DNA of 64,000 bases, taken from positions 1,736,001 through 1,800,000 of the forward strand of contig NZ_AP024702.1 in NCBI RefSeq assembly GCF_037076345.1, given 5' to 3'. Every line of letters starts with the position of its first letter. The first letter of the stretch is position 1. Origin of the DNA: Haloferula helveola (GTDB lineage Bacteria > Verrucomicrobiota > Verrucomicrobiia > Verrucomicrobiales > Akkermansiaceae). Shown here in pieces: positions 61,967-64,000 of the stretch. A program made the position numbers and the translations under genes. The notes beneath the pieces are model-generated. The model was not told the DNA's origin and made no database searches. It was given only the letters and a program-made list of their open reading frames with translations.

Positions 61967-62508
61967 TCCGGAAGCCGACCGATCTCGGCGACGGGCTCGG
62001 CTCGGGGTTGGGACGGCACCTCGGCCGCCGCCCTGAACCCCGCTCCGGAACCGGTCGCGAATATCCGCTCCTCGTTGACCAGCAGGACCATCCTCGCACC
62101 CTCTGACCCGAGAATCCGGAACCCTTCGGCCGAAGTCGGGAACCACTCGGGCCCACTTCCTGCAAATTCGTTCGTCGCCGACAGGCCGAAAGCGTTGCCC
62201 TCCACCAGGTGAGCGGTCAACCCGGCGGAAGGCTCGACCTCGATGAACCAGCTCCAGCGGCTCACATCGCCCTGGTCCAGCCACTCTCGCCTCTCGGCGT
62301 GGACGATCCGGTCATCGGGAGCGGGATGCCGCCAAAACGCCCGCCGGAAAACCTCGACACCGTCGGTCACGACCGAATCCGCAGGCGCCCCATTGGCGGG
62401 AGCCTGAGCGCCTTTGCCGGACTCCACGGGCAGCTCCCGCAATCCGATCGAGGCGCCGATCAGCCCAGCGACTCCAGCGGCGGCGGCGAAAACGAGGGCA
62501 AGCTTCAT
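61945..62508 (-). CDS. Exported protein of unknown function, 187 residues
   Basis: The protein has a signal-type leader (LALVFAAAAGVAGLIGASIGL) and a mature part of about 160 residues with beta character (DGVEVFRRAFWRHPAPDDRI, WSWFIEVEPSAGLTAHLVEG, GFRILGSEGARMVLLVNEER). The frame is open to 62718, but ATG 62508 gives the leader and sits 4 bases after the stop of the large upstream gene, so the two are coupled. It overlaps the P-type ATPase end by 22 bases. No family is recognised. Confidence 0.65.
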   Translation of the reverse strand: MKLALVFAAAAGVAGLIGASIGLRELPVESGKGAQAPANGAPADSVVTDGVEVFRRAFWRHPAPDDRIVHAERREWLDQGDVSRWSWFIEVEPSAGLTAHLVEGNAFGLSATNEFAGSGPEWFPTSAEGFRILGSEGARMVLLVNEERIFATGSGAGFRAAAEVPSQPRAEPVAEIGRLPDQSPPDP

Positions 62509-62512
62509 CGGA

Positions 62513-64000
62513 TCAGTTGCCGCTGTTGCTGTAGGTGCGGAGGAACAGCTTGATGTCGTCCACCGTGCGCACGAAGCGGTCGAGCCCCTCCTCCTCGTCG
62601 TTGAGCAGGGTGTAGGCGGGAATGACGATCTTCCACTGGCTGTTCCAGACGCTTCGTCCCACCAGTCGGTTGCTGACGAATTCCTGCGGAATGAGGCTGT
62701 AAAAGAAGGCAGGATCATCCACAGGTCGGAATGCCTGATGCTTCCGGGCGACCCATGGCTCTTCGCTCAAGGTGCCGTTCGCCTCGAAGAACTGCCCGCT
62801 GTTGAAGTCGCTTTCTCCGAGATTGTAGGGCAGCGGCAAGGCCTGGTCGGCCACCGACCAACTGCGCACCGCACCGGTGTCCCCGAGCGGCGGGGCCAGC
62901 ATGTGATCCGTGCCGGTCGGGATCAGGTAAACGTAGGGCGTGGCGGAGAGGGCATCCCCCGAGTTCGTGTCGGGCTCACCAGCCTGCGGCGTGCCGAAGG
63001 TGTAGGGGTCCATCCCCACATAGCCCTCCATCACCATCCCCGCGGAGTAGATCTTGGTGGCGTAGCTCGAAGCCGAGAATTGGTGGTCGCCTCCCGCCAA
63101 AGGCAGACCGAACCAATTGTAACCGTGGCGAATGGTCGAGCCGAAGGGAATGATGATCCCGGGCACCGGGCTGCCGTCCGGCTTGCTGATATTCCGGCAG
63201 TTGGCGAGGACATCCGGGTCTGCCCGGAGATCGCTCACGATGAACTGCTCAAGGGTCTGCTGCCACGCCTCGTCATCCGCAGTCTGGTTCGGGTCGTCCA
63301 GCAGGCGGAACAGCTCGTGGCGCAGCGAGAAGAGAGTGCCGTTCTGGTCCGGATTGTTGATTCCCAGACGTCCCTCCGCCACCGTGAAGTCGGCATTCAG
63401 CTGCGCCATGGTCCCGGCCAGGCCGGGGTCGCCCAGCGTGCTGGTGGTGGCCTGCGGGACCCCGCCAGTCAGGTCGCCCAGCGAGCGCGAAGCCACGATG
63501 CGGTTCAGCACCTCCTGCCCTTCCGGCGTGCCGAGCAGGCCGGTCTCGTAGTCGTAGCTCTTGGCGGCCAGATAGGTGTAGCGCGCCCCGAGGTCGAAGA
63601 GGGTCCGATACTGCTCCAACGCCTCGTTGCGGAAGGTCCGGAAGGCGACATCATTGGTCCGGTAGCCCTGGATCACCGCGGCGGCCCGCTGCCGGTAGAT
63701 CTCCCGCTCGGCCAGGATCCGGTCGCCCCGTGCCAACACGTTCCGCACCTTCTCGTTGGCCCGCTGGAAGTCGTGCGCCTTGATGGCGATCTCGAAGGTG
63801 GCGTCATCGACCTCATTGAGGAGGATCTCGAACTCGAAGACCGCCTGGCGCTCCTGGTAGTTGAAGCCGTAGGCCGCCAGTTCCCGGTCGAGCAGCATGG
63901 TCCGCTCGAGGTTCTCCGCCCCGACTTGGCCGGCCTGGCCTTGCGCTATCACCGCGAGGACCCGCTCCGCCGCGGCAAAAGCCGCACCCGTTGCGTAGAA
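62513..64000 (-). CDS. C-terminal part of a large protein of unknown function
   Basis: The frame stays open to the right edge of the window, so the 5' end is missing; at least 495 residues are visible. The N-terminal half of the visible part is helical and charged (AVFEFEILLNEVDDATFEI, AEREIYRQRAAAVIQGYRT), and the C-terminal half is beta-rich with many Gly, Asp and aromatic residues (IIPFGSTIRHGYNWFG, VYLIPTGTDHMLAPPLGD, VSNRLVGRSVWNSQWKIVIP). This layout resembles the end of long secreted or toxin-complex-like proteins, but I do not recognise the family. It ends 4 bases before the small exported protein. Confidence 0.6.
   Translation of the reverse strand, partial: FYATGAAFAAAERVLAVIAQGQAGQVGAENLERTMLLDRELAAYGFNYQERQAVFEFEILLNEVDDATFEIAIKAHDFQRANEKVRNVLARGDRILAEREIYRQRAAAVIQGYRTNDVAFRTFRNEALEQYRTLFDLGARYTYLAAKSYDYETGLLGTPEGQEVLNRIVASRSLGDLTGGVPQATTSTLGDPGLAGTMAQLNADFTVAEGRLGINNPDQNGTLFSLRHELFRLLDDPNQTADDEAWQQTLEQFIVSDLRADPDVLANCRNISKPDGSPVPGIIIPFGSTIRHGYNWFGLPLAGGDHQFSASSYATKIYSAGMVMEGYVGMDPYTFGTPQAGEPDTNSGDALSATPYVYLIPTGTDHMLAPPLGDTGAVRSWSVADQALPLPYNLGESDFNSGQFFEANGTLSEEPWVARKHQAFRPVDDPAFFYSLIPQEFVSNRLVGRSVWNSQWKIVIPAYTLLNDEEEGLDRFVRTVDDIKLFLRTYSNSGN

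Overview
This is a GC-rich, gene-dense bacterial chromosome segment. It most likely comes from the Verrucomicrobiota (order Verrucomicrobiales), although no rRNA gene is present to prove this. The inference rests on the combination of several secreted sulfatases, a sialate O-acetylesterase, a DUF1080 / beta-propeller / cytochrome c fusion, a PEP-CTERM protein, zinc-ribbon Ser/Thr kinases paired with ECF-like sigma factors, and weak or absent Shine-Dalgarno sequences. No gene-free stretch exceeds 300 bases; the longest is about 283 bases (41729-42011). I saw no tRNA, rRNA, CRISPR array, transposase or prophage.

Layout. 1-13 kb: a YhaM-like HD nuclease, recO, a TPR protein, hisF with a papain-like peptidase and two small membrane proteins, a cobalamin-riboswitch-controlled BtuB-like receptor, an atypical ammonium transporter homologue, a spermidine-synthase-like protein, rimO and a PEP-CTERM protein. 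13-26 kb: a polysaccharide-scavenging neighbourhood with the DUF1080-propeller-cytochrome fusion, a 1665-residue multidomain sulfatase, a sialate O-acetylesterase, a second sulfatase, and DUF4177 and DUF3109 proteins. 26-34 kb: a DUF3482/DUF2868 GTPase pair, a small glycosyltransferase, a YycJ-type metallo-beta-lactamase-fold hydrolase and an AsmA-like protein. 33.6-37.1 kb: a YqjD/YqjE/YqjK-like envelope trio followed by two PilT-type ATPases. 37-47 kb: small envelope proteins, a DPP-IV-like S9 peptidase, an entericidin-like lipoprotein, rseP, trmL, thiL and two divergent CPBP proteases. 47-56 kb: a signalling island with three Ser/Thr kinases and two ECF sigma factors. 56-64 kb: a truncated globin, an ABC ATPase translationally coupled to a third sulfatase, a universal stress protein, glyoxalase I, a P1B-4-type metal ATPase and the end of a large unknown protein.

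The most striking observations are these. (i) The two kinase-sigma cassettes at 50.0-52.9 and 53.0-55.8 kb share a 33-base upstream element and the same 27-base spacing to the start codon, so they look like a duplicated regulatory unit with retained promoters. (ii) A preceding kinase carries two C-type-lectin-like domains beyond its membrane segment. (iii) The ammonium-transporter homologue has serine in place of the second pore histidine. (iv) One sulfatase has C-A-V-A-R instead of the C-x-P-x-R maturation motif. (v) Several unrelated families of long inverted repeats sit precisely in intergenic gaps.

Many adjacent genes overlap by ATGA or GTGA (4578/4919, 27929, 37398, 44941 and 57040), which was used to choose starts. 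Function names come from motif recognition by eye, not from database searches.
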